Counted from the first letter of the stretch, positions 52,615 to 61,211 are shown. The stretch is 64,000 nt of DNA from Prevotella sp. AGR2160 (GCF_000424185.1 NZ_AUJK01000002.1:62001-126000), one strand, 5' to 3'. Translations and numbers: made by a program. The notes: a model not told the origin generated them from the sequence alone.

Positions 52615-53874
52615 ATGATGCAAGAAAAAGATACCAACCGTAAAATTCATACTTCACGAAAACAGCTGGCTCTGTGGATCGGTGCCCTCGTTATCGGTGC
52701 ACTGCTCGGACTGACGGGACTGGGCTGGCTCAACGCACTGATGAACTTCATTGCCACGGTCTACACTCGTCTCTTCCAATTCGTCGCCGTTCCGACAATT
52801 CTTTTGGCTGTCATCACGACCCTCACCAAGTTTGGACAACAGGAGGATACAGGACGAATATTCCGTCATGCCATCACCTATACGCTGTTGACAACAACCG
52901 TTGCCGCTGCCATAGGCCTTCTTCTCTATTTGATCATTCAACCGGGCAACCTCCCAGCCGTCATGGTCCATTCCGGTGTACACGCCCTGCCCCAGGACCT
53001 CGGAAAAGAAAGCTATTATGATCATATCCTCTCGGTTATCCCAAACAATGTTCTTCAGCCCTTGTTGGAGGGGAATGTCCTGTCGTTGCTGCTCATCGCC
53101 TTCGCGGTAGGCTTCGCCTTGTCGAAGATGCCGGAGACAGAAGGGAAGAAGAGCGTCGTCCATCTCTTCTTAGGTCTTCAGGAGTTGCTCTTCACACTGA
53201 TCCGTGGCCTCATCTGGACATTACCCGTTGGCATCATTGCTTTTTCCGCACAGTTGTCGGCACAAGTGTCGGCGGGGGTGGCGGCTGCGTCCCTCGGTCG
53301 TTATGTCGCCGTAATCCTGGGTGGAAACTTTATCCAGTTCTTCATCATTCTGCCCCTTTTCCTTCTGGCGCGTGGGTTGAATCCTATCCATACCCTTGGT
53401 CGTATGATGCCCGCCGTCCTCATGGCACTGTTCACGAAGAGTAGTGCGGCAACACTCCCGGTGACGATGGCAACGGCAGAGAACCGTCTTGGGGTCTCGC
53501 CGAAGGTATCACGCTTTGTATTGCCGATCTGTACGACGATCAATATGAACGGTTGTGCCGCTTTCATCCTTGTGACGAGCCTCTTTGTGATGCAGAATGG
53601 CGGTACGATATTGACTTTGCCGACGATGCTCCTGTGGCTGATCATTGCCGTCATCTCTGCCGTGGGTAATGCCGGTGTCCCCATGGGCTGCTATTTCCTG
53701 ACGTTGTCATTGATGACGGGGCAGGGGGCTCCCTTGGGAATCATGGGTATGATCCTTCCCATCTATACCATCATAGACATGATAGAGACTGCTGAGAATG
53801 TATGGTCCGACAGTTGCGTATGCGCCATGACCGACAAGGATATTTACCTATCTTCCAAAGGATATGGTCATTGA
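52615..53874 (+). CDS. Dicarboxylate/amino acid:cation symporter (DAACS)
   Basis: This inner-membrane carrier imports acidic amino acids or dicarboxylates with Na+ or H+. The 419-residue protein has about eight membrane segments and two re-entrant loops. The family motifs are TKSSAATLPVTMATAENRLG (serine-rich loop HP1), INMNGCAAF (the NMDGT-like site in segment 7) and GNAGVPMG (HP2). Asn-Gly-Cys in place of the usual Asp-Gly-Thr may change ion use. Starts at 52615 and 52618 are both possible. It is divergent from ric. Confidence 0.88.
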   Translation: MMQEKDTNRKIHTSRKQLALWIGALVIGALLGLTGLGWLNALMNFIATVYTRLFQFVAVPTILLAVITTLTKFGQQEDTGRIFRHAITYTLLTTTVAAAIGLLLYLIIQPGNLPAVMVHSGVHALPQDLGKESYYDHILSVIPNNVLQPLLEGNVLSLLLIAFAVGFALSKMPETEGKKSVVHLFLGLQELLFTLIRGLIWTLPVGIIAFSAQLSAQVSAGVAAASLGRYVAVILGGNFIQFFIILPLFLLARGLNPIHTLGRMMPAVLMALFTKSSAATLPVTMATAENRLGVSPKVSRFVLPICTTINMNGCAAFILVTSLFVMQNGGTILTLPTMLLWLIIAVISAVGNAGVPMGCYFLTLSLMTGQGAPLGIMGMILPIYTIIDMIETAENVWSDSCVCAMTDKDIYLSSKGYGH

Positions 53875-53970
53875 ACCGCGGTGCCAGCATGTCATTATAG
53901 TTTCAGTAATGGCCGATCCGATTATTGTAATCATCATCCTATGAAAACGTTGGGCAACGATATCGGACAA

Positions 53971-54597
53971 TTAGTACACCAGCTTCAACCAGTCATCAAA
54001 CTCCTTGTTCTGAAAACTGTGAATGCCATTGCGCTCAGCGGCCTGACAGTTGACTTCAAGGTCGTCTATAAAGAGCGTATCGGAACGATCGATGCCCGTT
54101 TGGGCGATAACGGCCTGAAAGATCTCGTCATCCGGTTTCTTCATGTGCATTTCCTGAGAGACAAATGTACGGTCGAAATAGTCGTCAACCGTATGTCCCT
54201 CCATGGGAAAGAGATGATCCACGCAGTAACGCCAATGGAGATCGATGGTATTGCTCAATAAATAGGTATGATAACCGGCCGCACGTAATGCCAAGAGGAC
54301 ACGTTTCTTCTCATCGGGGATATACAACAGCATGGCATTGACAGCCTCCGTGATCTGTTCGTCGGTGGCATTACTGCCTTTCAACTTTCGGAAACCGTCG
54401 AAGAATTCACGGTTACTGACTCGCCCGATGCCCATTCCCTGGAAGAGACGCAGGGCCTCTGGATTCTCGCGGATATGCTCGAACTTGCCGAGGCCCAGCT
54501 GCTCAAAGCCTCGCATCGTAGCCTGTTCGTCGAGTTTGACAAGTACATTACCCAAGTCAAAAATAATATTCTGATAAGAAAGTTCGCCGATTTTCAT
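53971..54597 (-). CDS. HAD-family hydrolase (YihX-like)
   Basis: I choose ATG 54597 (MKIGELSYQN). The 208-residue protein has IIFDLGNVLVKL (first Asp, with DxGNV typical of the YihX group), LLSNT (motif II), KKPDDEIFQAVI (Lys) and LFIDDLEVNCQAAERNGI (last acidic pair). These fit HAD phosphatases such as alpha-D-glucose-1-phosphate phosphatase; the substrate here is unknown. A B-family repeat (54621) and an A-family repeat (54666) lie upstream. Confidence 0.88.
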   Translation of the reverse strand: MKIGELSYQNIIFDLGNVLVKLDEQATMRGFEQLGLGKFEHIRENPEALRLFQGMGIGRVSNREFFDGFRKLKGSNATDEQITEAVNAMLLYIPDEKKRVLLALRAAGYHTYLLSNTIDLHWRYCVDHLFPMEGHTVDDYFDRTFVSQEMHMKKPDDEIFQAVIAQTGIDRSDTLFIDDLEVNCQAAERNGIHSFQNKEFDDWLKLVY

Positions 54598-54620
54598 TTT
54601 GTTGTCATTATTCCTGTTGG

Positions 54621-54647
54621 GCGGAACATGATCAATCATGTCCCTAC
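54621..54647. repeat. B-family palindromic repeat
   Basis: GCGGAACATGATCAATCATG followed by TCCCTAC. Confidence 0.8.
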
Positions 54648-54665
54648 ATATTCCCAATCTTCTTT

Positions 54666-54698
54666 GCGTGGCCGTAATAGGACGACACCTACAAGAGG
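54666..54698. repeat. A-family palindromic repeat (one base missing from an arm)
   Basis: GCGTGGCCGTAATAGGACGA followed by CACCTACAAGAGG, directly after a B-family copy. Confidence 0.7.
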
Positions 54699-54716
54699 GT
54701 TATTGAAAATGTCGGG

Positions 54717-55352
54717 TTACAGCTGTGCCTCAACGGCAGCCTCGACGGTCTTCAAGTCTGTCGTCGGCTCGAAACGGGCTACAACGGCACCGTCACGGTT
54801 GATGAGGAACTTCGTGAAGTTCCACTGGATATCATCCTTCTTACGGGGCTCGGCGTTCACCTTATTATAGAGTTTCTCCATCACCTTGGCGAGTTTCGGC
54901 TCATAGGTTCCGGTGACAGGCTTCTGACTCTTCAACCAAGTGTAGAGGGGAAGCTCGTTCTTGCCGTTGACCTCACTCTTCTTGAATTGCGGGAAGTCGG
55001 TACCAAACTTCAGCGTACAGAACTTCGTGATCTCCTCATCACTGCCCGGAGCCTGATGACCAAACTGATCGCAGGGGATGTCGAGGATCTCGAAGCCCTT
55101 GTCCTTCAGACGGCCATACATAGCCTCCAACTCTTTATACTGAGGCGTGAAGCCACAGCCTGTAGCGGTATTGACAATGAGCAATACCTTACCCTTATAC
55201 TCTGAAAGGCTCACATCCTGACCTTTCTTGTCCTTTAACGTGAAATCATACACTGTACTCATGTTCTTGTTGATTATGTTGCTACTATCTTGCTGTCCGT
55301 AAGCGACGATAGCCACCAGTAGGAACAGCCATGTGAATATTACTTTCTTCAT
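54717..55352 (-). CDS. Glutathione peroxidase family protein, with signal peptide
   Basis: The 211-residue protein is a thiol peroxidase of the GPx family with Cys in place of selenocysteine: NTATGCGFTPQYKELE (catalytic Cys), IPCDQFGHQAPG (Gln region and second Cys) and IQWNFTKFLI (Trp and Asn). Bacterial relatives usually reduce peroxides with thioredoxin. The first 20 residues look like a signal peptide (WLFLLVAIVAYGQ), so it may act outside the cytoplasm. An internal ATG before STVYDFTL would give a cytoplasmic form. Confidence 0.9.
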   Translation of the reverse strand: MKKVIFTWLFLLVAIVAYGQQDSSNIINKNMSTVYDFTLKDKKGQDVSLSEYKGKVLLIVNTATGCGFTPQYKELEAMYGRLKDKGFEILDIPCDQFGHQAPGSDEEITKFCTLKFGTDFPQFKKSEVNGKNELPLYTWLKSQKPVTGTYEPKLAKVMEKLYNKVNAEPRKKDDIQWNFTKFLINRDGAVVARFEPTTDLKTVEAAVEAQL

Positions 55353-55514
55353 AAGCTTTTCTTCTTTTCACTCCGCGAAATTACCAATTTATTTTGACAC
55401 TTCCAAATAATCAGTAAAAATTTAACATTTTTGTAATGTTTACGAAAACTATAGATTAAACCTTTCCCGTTTTCCATCGTCTAATCTTCAGTTAAACCAA
55501 AAAACAAATAAAGA

Positions 55515-55781
55515 ATGAAGAAATCAATTTTGATGATGACAGCCGCTGTCATGCTGCTCGCCGCACCGGCTGTCGCCAACAGCATGAACGGTAAGGTTGC
55601 TCAGGATAACAAGCAGGAGACCACCCTGAAGAAGAAGGTCGACGGTGTCAGCTCTGCTACCTCTCAGGAGGCAAAGGTCAAGGATGCCAAAGGCGTTGAG
55701 AAAGTGAAGAAGGCTCCTGCCAAGAAAAAAACACCCGCTCCAAAGAAGAAAGCTTCTAAGAAGCAAACGCTGAAGAAATAG
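55515..55781 (+). CDS. Small secreted Lys/Ala-rich basic protein
   Basis: The 88-residue protein has a signal peptide (MKKSILMMTAAVMLLAAPAVA) and a low-complexity mature part rich in Lys, Ala and Pro (VKKAPAKKKTPAPKKKASKK), very basic at the C terminus. It may bind nucleic acid, envelope polymers or nothing specific. No family is recognised. Confidence 0.65.
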   Translation: MKKSILMMTAAVMLLAAPAVANSMNGKVAQDNKQETTLKKKVDGVSSATSQEAKVKDAKGVEKVKKAPAKKKTPAPKKKASKKQTLKK

Positions 55782-55792
55782 CTTGCGAGCGG

Positions 55793-55823
55793 GTAGGTGG
55801 CCGTCCTATTGCGGCCACGCAAA
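55793..55823. repeat. A-family palindromic repeat
   Basis: GTAGGTGGCCGTCCTATTGC followed by GGCCACGCAAA, between two small genes. Confidence 0.78.
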
Positions 55824-55832
55824 GAAATCTGT

Positions 55833-56042
55833 ATGGACGTGATGAATCATGATTTTTCGGCAACGATCGCCAACTATTCCATGACACAGTCGAAAGACGG
55901 ACGGTATCTTATCAAAATGAATGTGGACAATGGTGAGGACGAAATGATCTATCAGTTGGAGATTTTCTCCAACGGCCGCAGTTATGTCTCCGTATGGGCC
56001 AAAGAACGTGATCCGATCTCGTACACGGGAGAAATAGAATAG
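55833..56042 (+). CDS. Small hypothetical protein
   Basis: I start at ATG 55833 (MDVMNHDFSATIANYS), giving 69 residues; an ATG 36 bases upstream would be inside the A-family repeat. The product is acidic and strand-rich (GRYLIKMNVDNGEDEMIYQL) without a signal peptide. It lies directly upstream of the host terminator and the phage left end. Unknown. Confidence 0.5.
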   Translation: MDVMNHDFSATIANYSMTQSKDGRYLIKMNVDNGEDEMIYQLEIFSNGRSYVSVWAKERDPISYTGEIE

Positions 56043-56043
56043 T

Positions 56044-56069
56044 TGGGGCATGATTGATCGTGATCCGTC
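56044..56069. repeat. B-family repeat, degenerate
   Basis: GGGGCATGATTGATCGTGAT followed by CCGTCA, just after the preceding stop. Confidence 0.5.
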
Positions 56070-56088
56070 AAACAGAGAAATAAAAAAG

Positions 56089-56138
56089 ACAGAGTAACAG
56101 ATTAAACATAAATGCGAAATCCGTTGCTCTGTTTTTTT
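56089..56138 (+). terminator. Host Rho-independent terminator just before the provirus
   Basis: ACAGAGTAACAGATT (56089) pairs with AATCCGTTGCTCTGT (56118), followed by TTTTTT. It should stop host transcription from entering the provirus. Confidence 0.8.
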
Positions 56139-56167
56139 GGGTAGATAGGGCGTATCAATAATTATCT

Positions 56168-56195
56168 ATTTATCATAATGTCGATTATAATATGA
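56168..56195 (-). other. Left attachment site (dif-like, attL)
   Basis: On the minus strand, XerC-type arm TCATATTATAA, centre TCGACA and XerD-type arm TTATGATAAAT. The XerD arm differs from the E. coli dif arm (TTATGTTAAAT) at one base. The start codon of the first phage gene (56192) lies inside the outer arm. Confidence 0.75.
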
Positions 56196-56485
56196 TTTAC
56201 AAGTTGATTTCCCCCAATGATGGCAGTTCCTTCCGCCTGGTTCATGCCAATGACAAGAAACAAAAGTTTCTTGTTTATCACCGTGCTCTGCTTATGGTAA
56301 ATAGATTTCTTGCAGGTATTGGTTACGCTGTTCCTGATCGTATCTTCGATCCAGAGCGTTATCTATTCGAGCTTCTGGTTTCTGCTTCGCACATTCCTCT
56401 TACTCTATGGTCTAAAGTTGATTATATTCTTGTTGATGACTTCACTCATAAATATTCTATTGTGTTCACTTCTAATTTTGATTAG
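56192..56485 (+). CDS. Phage protein of unknown function, first gene
   Basis: This 97-residue protein has mixed helical and strand composition (SFRLVHANDKKQKFLVYHRALL, then RYLFELLVSASHIPLTLW). Its ATG lies inside the left attachment site, so its upstream sequence changes when the phage excises. Three further small genes or the rep gene follow closely, suggesting one operon. I do not recognise the family. Confidence 0.65.
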   Translation: MIYKLISPNDGSSFRLVHANDKKQKFLVYHRALLMVNRFLAGIGYAVPDRIFDPERYLFELLVSASHIPLTLWSKVDYILVDDFTHKYSIVFTSNFD

Positions 56486-56487
56486 TT

Positions 56488-56691
56488 ATGTTAGATCGTA
56501 AAACTATTCTTGTCTGCCTTCTTAAAAGCGTTATTTACGCTTGTGGTGTTTTCCTCGCTGCTCTTGGTGTCAGTGCTTTGACTTCTTGCACTGTTACTCA
56601 TTCTGTTGAAGGTTCTGGACATTCACGTATCATTTATGTTGATACTACTGATGTTAACCACTCTGGTTCTATTGTTTACCCTAAACATTGA
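56488..56691 (+). CDS. Phage small membrane protein or lipoprotein
   Basis: The 67-residue protein has a basic start (MLDRKTILVCLLKS), a hydrophobic core (IYACGVFLAALGVSAL) and LTSC, which fits a lipobox, followed by a polar tail (TVTHSVEGSGHSRIIYVDTT). If processed it would be a lipoprotein anchored in a host membrane. Possible roles are exclusion of other phages, entry or exit; none can be chosen from sequence. Confidence 0.6.
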   Translation: MLDRKTILVCLLKSVIYACGVFLAALGVSALTSCTVTHSVEGSGHSRIIYVDTTDVNHSGSIVYPKH

Positions 56692-56694
56692 TTT

Positions 56695-56922
56695 ATGTAT
56701 TTATATCAAGTTAATTATACTGATCCAGATATTCAAGTTTTGAAGTCTGTTTCTTTCCGTGATTTGAATTATGCTTTTCAAATCTTTTCGTTGTTCTATC
56801 ATTGGAACTTTACTAATTTAAGTATGTTTGAGCTTTCTGAACACCGTGATCTTACTGATGTTGCACTTCGGTTTGCACATTATCATACTATTGAAGTTAC
56901 TAATCTTCCTATAGATAAGTAG
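56695..56922 (+). CDS. Phage protein of unknown function
   Basis: The 75-residue protein is soluble, aromatic-rich and mostly helical (FRDLNYAFQIFSLFYHWNF). It lies 2 bases before rep, so it is probably coupled. No family is recognised. Confidence 0.55.
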   Translation: MYLYQVNYTDPDIQVLKSVSFRDLNYAFQIFSLFYHWNFTNLSMFELSEHRDLTDVALRFAHYHTIEVTNLPIDK

Positions 56923-56923
56923 T

Positions 56924-58609
56924 ATGGATTTAACACGTTTTAGTTTGCCAGTTAATTGCGAGCATCCAGTACGTATTTTTAATGGATATACTGGACGCTT
57001 TGAATACGTGCCTTGTGGTTCTTGTACGGCTTGCCGTCTCCGTGATGCAGGTAAACAAACTATGCGTGTTTCGTCTGAAATTAAAGAGCATCGTTATTCG
57101 GTGTTTTTTACTCTTACCTACAATAATAAATTTGTTCCTCGAGCCGAACTCTTTGAGGATTCTAACGGTGTTATCCAGTGCCGTCCTATTGGTCGTACTT
57201 CCGATATGTATGATCGTTTTCCTTTAAATCCTCGTGATAAGTATGGTGAATATTTGATTAAAGATGATACTTTTGTTCCTTCTATTGAACATGATCTTTC
57301 GTCTGATCTTACTTTCGCTGTTGCTTGTAAACGTGATGTTCAGAATTTTATTAAGCGTCTCCGTTTCCTTATCTCCAAAACTTCTATTTCTGCTTATGAG
57401 CAAAAAATCAGATATTATATTTCGTGTGAATATGGTCCCAAGACCTTTCGTCCACATTACCACGGTATCTTGTTCTTCGATTCTCCGTTACTCTCGACTA
57501 AAATCGTTGATTTTATCGTTTCTGCCTGGTCTGTCAAAGTCAGAGTTGCAGGAAAAGGACGTAACTGTTTTTCGTTTCAACCGTTTGCAGATCCTCGCCT
57601 TACCAGAAATTATGTCAAATTCTGCGACAGTAACACAAGTTACTATGTTGCGGACTATGTTACTGGCAATGTTAATTTACCTTCGTTGTTACGATTCTCT
57701 ATCTTCCGTCCGTTCCACATTCAGAGCAAAGATCCAGTTATCGGTTTGTTCAAAAATGATACTGAAGCGTTACTCTCGTCAATCTCCAGAGGAACTATTA
57801 CGCATCTTGTTTCACGAACTGACAGTAAAAAAGGGATCACCTTGCTTTGTGATGTTCCTTTTACCAAAGATTCTGTTAATTCCCTCTGGCGCAAGTGTTA
57901 CCGATATAGTGAGTTATCTTTTGATGCAAAATACTGCTTGTACTCTTTTTGTCTCTCGCACATTGAAGAATATGAAAATGAAGTAAATTCTATTCTTAAA
58001 TGCTTGAATATTAAGTATTCTCTTGCTTTGTCTAAAGGTATTGTTCCCTCTTTTCGTTCATGGTGTAAGGATCGTTATTCTGATTCTTATAATTCTTTGT
58101 TCGTTCATGATGTTACTAATACTTTTGGTTTTACTCGTTTCAATGTTGATGATGATTCCTCCTGGTATGCTTCTCTTCATTGTATGAAGGTTCTCCGTTT
58201 GGTTAACTTTAATAAGTTTATGCCTTTCGTTGATCCCGTTCATGTTTATATTTCTCTGTTTGATAAGTATTTATATCTTTCAGCTCAATATCAACTTAAG
58301 CGTTTTTATGATTCTCAAAATGATTTCATTTCTACGTTCGGTCGGCGTTCCTTAGCTTGTTTTTATCCAGATCTTTTAACTGACCTTATTAGTTCTGGTA
58401 ACTTTCTTACGTCTCCTTTCTTTTCTCTTGCACGTTTTATTTATGGTAAAGATTTGTTCAACGATAGTGGTCGAATTAATCTTTATGATTATTCTAAAGA
58501 TAATTTTTACAAACTCTGGTTGGATACTAATATTAAACGTTTTCAAGATAAGAATAAATCTAAAAAGATAAATAATACTTTAATTAATAATTGTCGTATT
58601 TTAAATTAG
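56924..58609 (+). CDS. Microvirus replication initiation protein (VP4, HUH endonuclease)
   Basis: VP4 nicks the replicative form to start rolling-circle replication. The 561-residue protein begins with a cysteine cluster PCGSCTACR (Cys31, 34, 37), typical of microvirus Rep. It has the HUH motif RPHYHGILFF (176-185) and, at 240-246, YYVADYV, the place of the usual YxxKY nucleophile motif. The expected Lys in the nucleophile motif is Asp here. The protein is larger than in Gokushovirinae, because of a long C-terminal part of unknown role. An Alpavirinae assignment fits. Confidence 0.9.
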   Translation: MDLTRFSLPVNCEHPVRIFNGYTGRFEYVPCGSCTACRLRDAGKQTMRVSSEIKEHRYSVFFTLTYNNKFVPRAELFEDSNGVIQCRPIGRTSDMYDRFPLNPRDKYGEYLIKDDTFVPSIEHDLSSDLTFAVACKRDVQNFIKRLRFLISKTSISAYEQKIRYYISCEYGPKTFRPHYHGILFFDSPLLSTKIVDFIVSAWSVKVRVAGKGRNCFSFQPFADPRLTRNYVKFCDSNTSYYVADYVTGNVNLPSLLRFSIFRPFHIQSKDPVIGLFKNDTEALLSSISRGTITHLVSRTDSKKGITLLCDVPFTKDSVNSLWRKCYRYSELSFDAKYCLYSFCLSHIEEYENEVNSILKCLNIKYSLALSKGIVPSFRSWCKDRYSDSYNSLFVHDVTNTFGFTRFNVDDDSSWYASLHCMKVLRLVNFNKFMPFVDPVHVYISLFDKYLYLSAQYQLKRFYDSQNDFISTFGRRSLACFYPDLLTDLISSGNFLTSPFFSLARFIYGKDLFNDSGRINLYDYSKDNFYKLWLDTNIKRFQDKNKSKKINNTLINNCRILN

Positions 58610-58615
58610 TTTATT

Positions 58616-60778
58616 ATGGGAAAAGTTCCAGTTTTAAAACCTCAGAGCGTTAGTCGTCCTCGAAACGCTTTTGATCTTTCGCAACGTCATTTGTTTTCTG
58701 CTCATGCAGGTATGCTTTTACCTGTTCTTTCTCTTGATCTGATTCCCCATGATCATGTTAAGATTTCTGCGCAAGACTTCATGCGTTGTCTGCCTTGTAA
58801 TAGTACAGCTTTTCTTTCTATGCGTGGTGTTTATGAGTTTTATTTCGTTCCTTATTCTCAACTCTGGTCTCCTTTCGACCAGTTAGTTACTGGTATGCAC
58901 GACTTCCGTACTGTACAATTATGGAATCGTTATAACTCTTATACCAATTCTAAAGCGCTTTCTATTCCTTCTGTTAAGCGTTCTTCTATCAATGCTTGGC
59001 TTGAAAAGAATCATTATAAGCTCCATGTTGTCGACACATCTGATATTGATGGTTCTTCTTCTGCTTTTGGTCATCGAACATTTAAATCTGTTAAGACTCC
59101 TAATCCTGTAAAGTCTCTTACTGGTATAGTTTCTGAAATCGGCGCTGATGGTTCTTCAGTTTTAGTTACTCTCCCTTCTAATACATCCTCTAATGACTCT
59201 GTTATTACATCTAATAATGGCCGTGTCATCTCTGCTGATCGTACTGGTGTTCTTGTTAGTTTTCCTAGGTCTGTAGTACAGGATCCTGATGCTCATCCTC
59301 TTACTCTTAATCAATCTGTTACTCTTGTTGACCATGAAGTTGCAGGTCCCTCTTCTGCTAGTTCTGCCATTTCTGGTTCTGCCACTTCTGGTTCTAATGC
59401 TTCTGGTTCTACTCGTCCAGATGGTACCAATTCGCAAGGTTATACAGGCTATAAGTCTTGGGGTTCCGGTCGTTCTTATAACGAATCTTCTTCTTTTATT
59501 GCTCCTCATGATTCTGCTAAAGATGATCTTTGTGGTTTTTCTAAGTCTTATGATGCTGTTCGTCTTCTTGATCTCCTTGGATATGGTCGCTTCTTCCCTG
59601 ATGGTTCTGGTGTTGGTCATTCCCAAGGTAGTGGTTATGTCGATTCTGAAGGTGTTCATTCGTATGATAAAGATTGGATAACTCGTAATGATCGCTCTTA
59701 TAATCCTTTTAGACTTCTTGCATATCACAAGATCTATGAGGATCACTACCGTAATACTACTTATGAAGATTTTGATCCTACATATTTCAATATTGATGGT
59801 GATGTTGATTCTGTTTCTACTCCTTTAGATCAGCTTCTTGAACTTCATTACCGCAATTGTAATTTGGATTTTCTTACTAATATCCGTCCTTCTTTTGTCT
59901 ATGATGGTGTTAGTGAAAAGTCTCTTACAGATTATTTAAATATTGATGGTTCTAAGTTGGATCTTGATGGTACCACTGTAAAAGATGCTTCTGGTTTCTC
60001 TATTATGTCTCTTCGTGCTGGTTATGCTCTTGAAAAGTTAGCTGCTCAAACTATGCTTGCAGGAAAGACTTATGCAGATCAGATCAAAGCTCACTTTGGT
60101 ATTTCTGTTTCTGAAGGTCGTGATCATAAATGTACTTATATCGGTGGTTTTGACTCTAATTATGAGTTTAATGATGTTACTCAGTCTGTAGGTAACTTTG
60201 ACTATGATAATTCTAAAACACTCGGTTTTTCTGTTTCTAAAGGTCTTGGTTCTGGTTCTGGTTCTATTGAATTTGATGCTAAAGAGCATGGTGTTCTTAT
60301 GTGTATCTATTCTTTGATACCTTCTTTCGGTTATGACTATAACCGTCTTGATCCTTTTAATAAAAAGTTTTCACGTGGTGATTACTTTGTTCCTGAATTT
60401 GAAAATCTTGGTCTTCAGGCTGTTACTGCCGATCAGCTTTATGATGGTGTTAATTCAGTTCTTGGTTATGGTCCCAGATATAATGAATACAAGACTGCTA
60501 TTGATATTAATCATGGTCAATTTGCGAATGAACTTTCTTATTTTACAACTTCTAAAAGTCGTATCTTAAAGGAGCATCTTACTAAATTGGTTAATGGTGA
60601 CACGGATTATGTCCTCCAAATTAAACTTGATTTGTTCAAAATTTCACCAACTCTTTTGGATTCAGTTTTTAATGTTTCTTATGATGGTTCTCAACAGTCT
60701 GATTGTGTTTACGGTGGTGTAAATTTCCAGATTGCTAAAGTATCTGATATGTCTGAAACAGGTTTACCTAATTATTAA
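58616..60778 (+). CDS. Microvirus major capsid protein (VP1)
   Basis: VP1 forms the icosahedral shell. The 720-residue protein opens with SRPRNAFDLSQRHLFSAHAGMLLPVLSLDLIPHD, read here as two parts of a typical microvirus VP1 start. It continues with RCLPCNSTAFLSMRGVYEFYFVPY and LWSPFDQ (shell motif), and ends with VFNVSYDGSQQSD. A low-complexity Ser/Gly/Ala stretch at about 245-270 (ASSAISGSATSGSNASGS) probably lies in a surface loop that varies among phages. It follows rep by 6 bases. Confidence 0.92.
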   Translation: MGKVPVLKPQSVSRPRNAFDLSQRHLFSAHAGMLLPVLSLDLIPHDHVKISAQDFMRCLPCNSTAFLSMRGVYEFYFVPYSQLWSPFDQLVTGMHDFRTVQLWNRYNSYTNSKALSIPSVKRSSINAWLEKNHYKLHVVDTSDIDGSSSAFGHRTFKSVKTPNPVKSLTGIVSEIGADGSSVLVTLPSNTSSNDSVITSNNGRVISADRTGVLVSFPRSVVQDPDAHPLTLNQSVTLVDHEVAGPSSASSAISGSATSGSNASGSTRPDGTNSQGYTGYKSWGSGRSYNESSSFIAPHDSAKDDLCGFSKSYDAVRLLDLLGYGRFFPDGSGVGHSQGSGYVDSEGVHSYDKDWITRNDRSYNPFRLLAYHKIYEDHYRNTTYEDFDPTYFNIDGDVDSVSTPLDQLLELHYRNCNLDFLTNIRPSFVYDGVSEKSLTDYLNIDGSKLDLDGTTVKDASGFSIMSLRAGYALEKLAAQTMLAGKTYADQIKAHFGISVSEGRDHKCTYIGGFDSNYEFNDVTQSVGNFDYDNSKTLGFSVSKGLGSGSGSIEFDAKEHGVLMCIYSLIPSFGYDYNRLDPFNKKFSRGDYFVPEFENLGLQAVTADQLYDGVNSVLGYGPRYNEYKTAIDINHGQFANELSYFTTSKSRILKEHLTKLVNGDTDYVLQIKLDLFKISPTLLDSVFNVSYDGSQQSDCVYGGVNFQIAKVSDMSETGLPNY

Positions 60779-60787
60779 TTCTTTGTT

Positions 60788-61204
60788 ATGTTTAGATCTA
60801 TCCATATTGATCCTGTTGTTAATCACGATCTCCGTGTTTTAAATAGTGAAGCCCTTGAATTGCAGGATACTCTTTTTCCAGTTGATCCCCTTACTGGTTA
60901 TCGCTTGCAAGCTACTACCCGTTTGTTGGATCCTGCTGTTTCTTCTAAAGAAAAGGAATTGATTATGTCACAACTTGAAAAGCTTCCTGCTTCTTCTCGC
61001 TTCCGTCTCTCTGATGATGAGCTTATTTCTTTGCTTCCTTCTCGGTATAATTCGACTAATACCGATATGGACAAGGTTCGAGATCTCATGACTCAGATTA
61101 TTGACTCTATGAATAAGTCTGACGCTTCTGGATCTGACGCTTCTGGTTCTGATGCTTCTGGATCTGACGCTTCTGCATCTGACGCTTCTGGGTCTGATGT
61201 TTAA
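60788..61204 (+). CDS. Candidate scaffold or internal protein (VP3-like) with tandem repeat tail
   Basis: The 138-residue protein has a soluble N-terminal part (HIDPVVNHDLRVLNSEALEL, then FPVDPLTGYRLQATT), a helical middle, and an end made of SDASG repeats. Its place between VP1 and VP2 and its DPLTG-type segment suggest the VP3 internal scaffold, but homology is weak. The tail is encoded by a 15-base tandem repeat. Confidence 0.65.
   Translation: MFRSIHIDPVVNHDLRVLNSEALELQDTLFPVDPLTGYRLQATTRLLDPAVSSKEKELIMSQLEKLPASSRFRLSDDELISLLPSRYNSTNTDMDKVRDLMTQIIDSMNKSDASGSDASGSDASGSDASASDASGSDV
61118..61203 (+). repeat. 15-base tandem repeat encoding SDASG
   Basis: Five copies and a partial copy of TCTGACGCTTCTGGA with small changes. 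Copy number is a multiple of codons, so changes would keep the frame. Confidence 0.9.
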
Positions 61205-61211
61205 TTACTTA

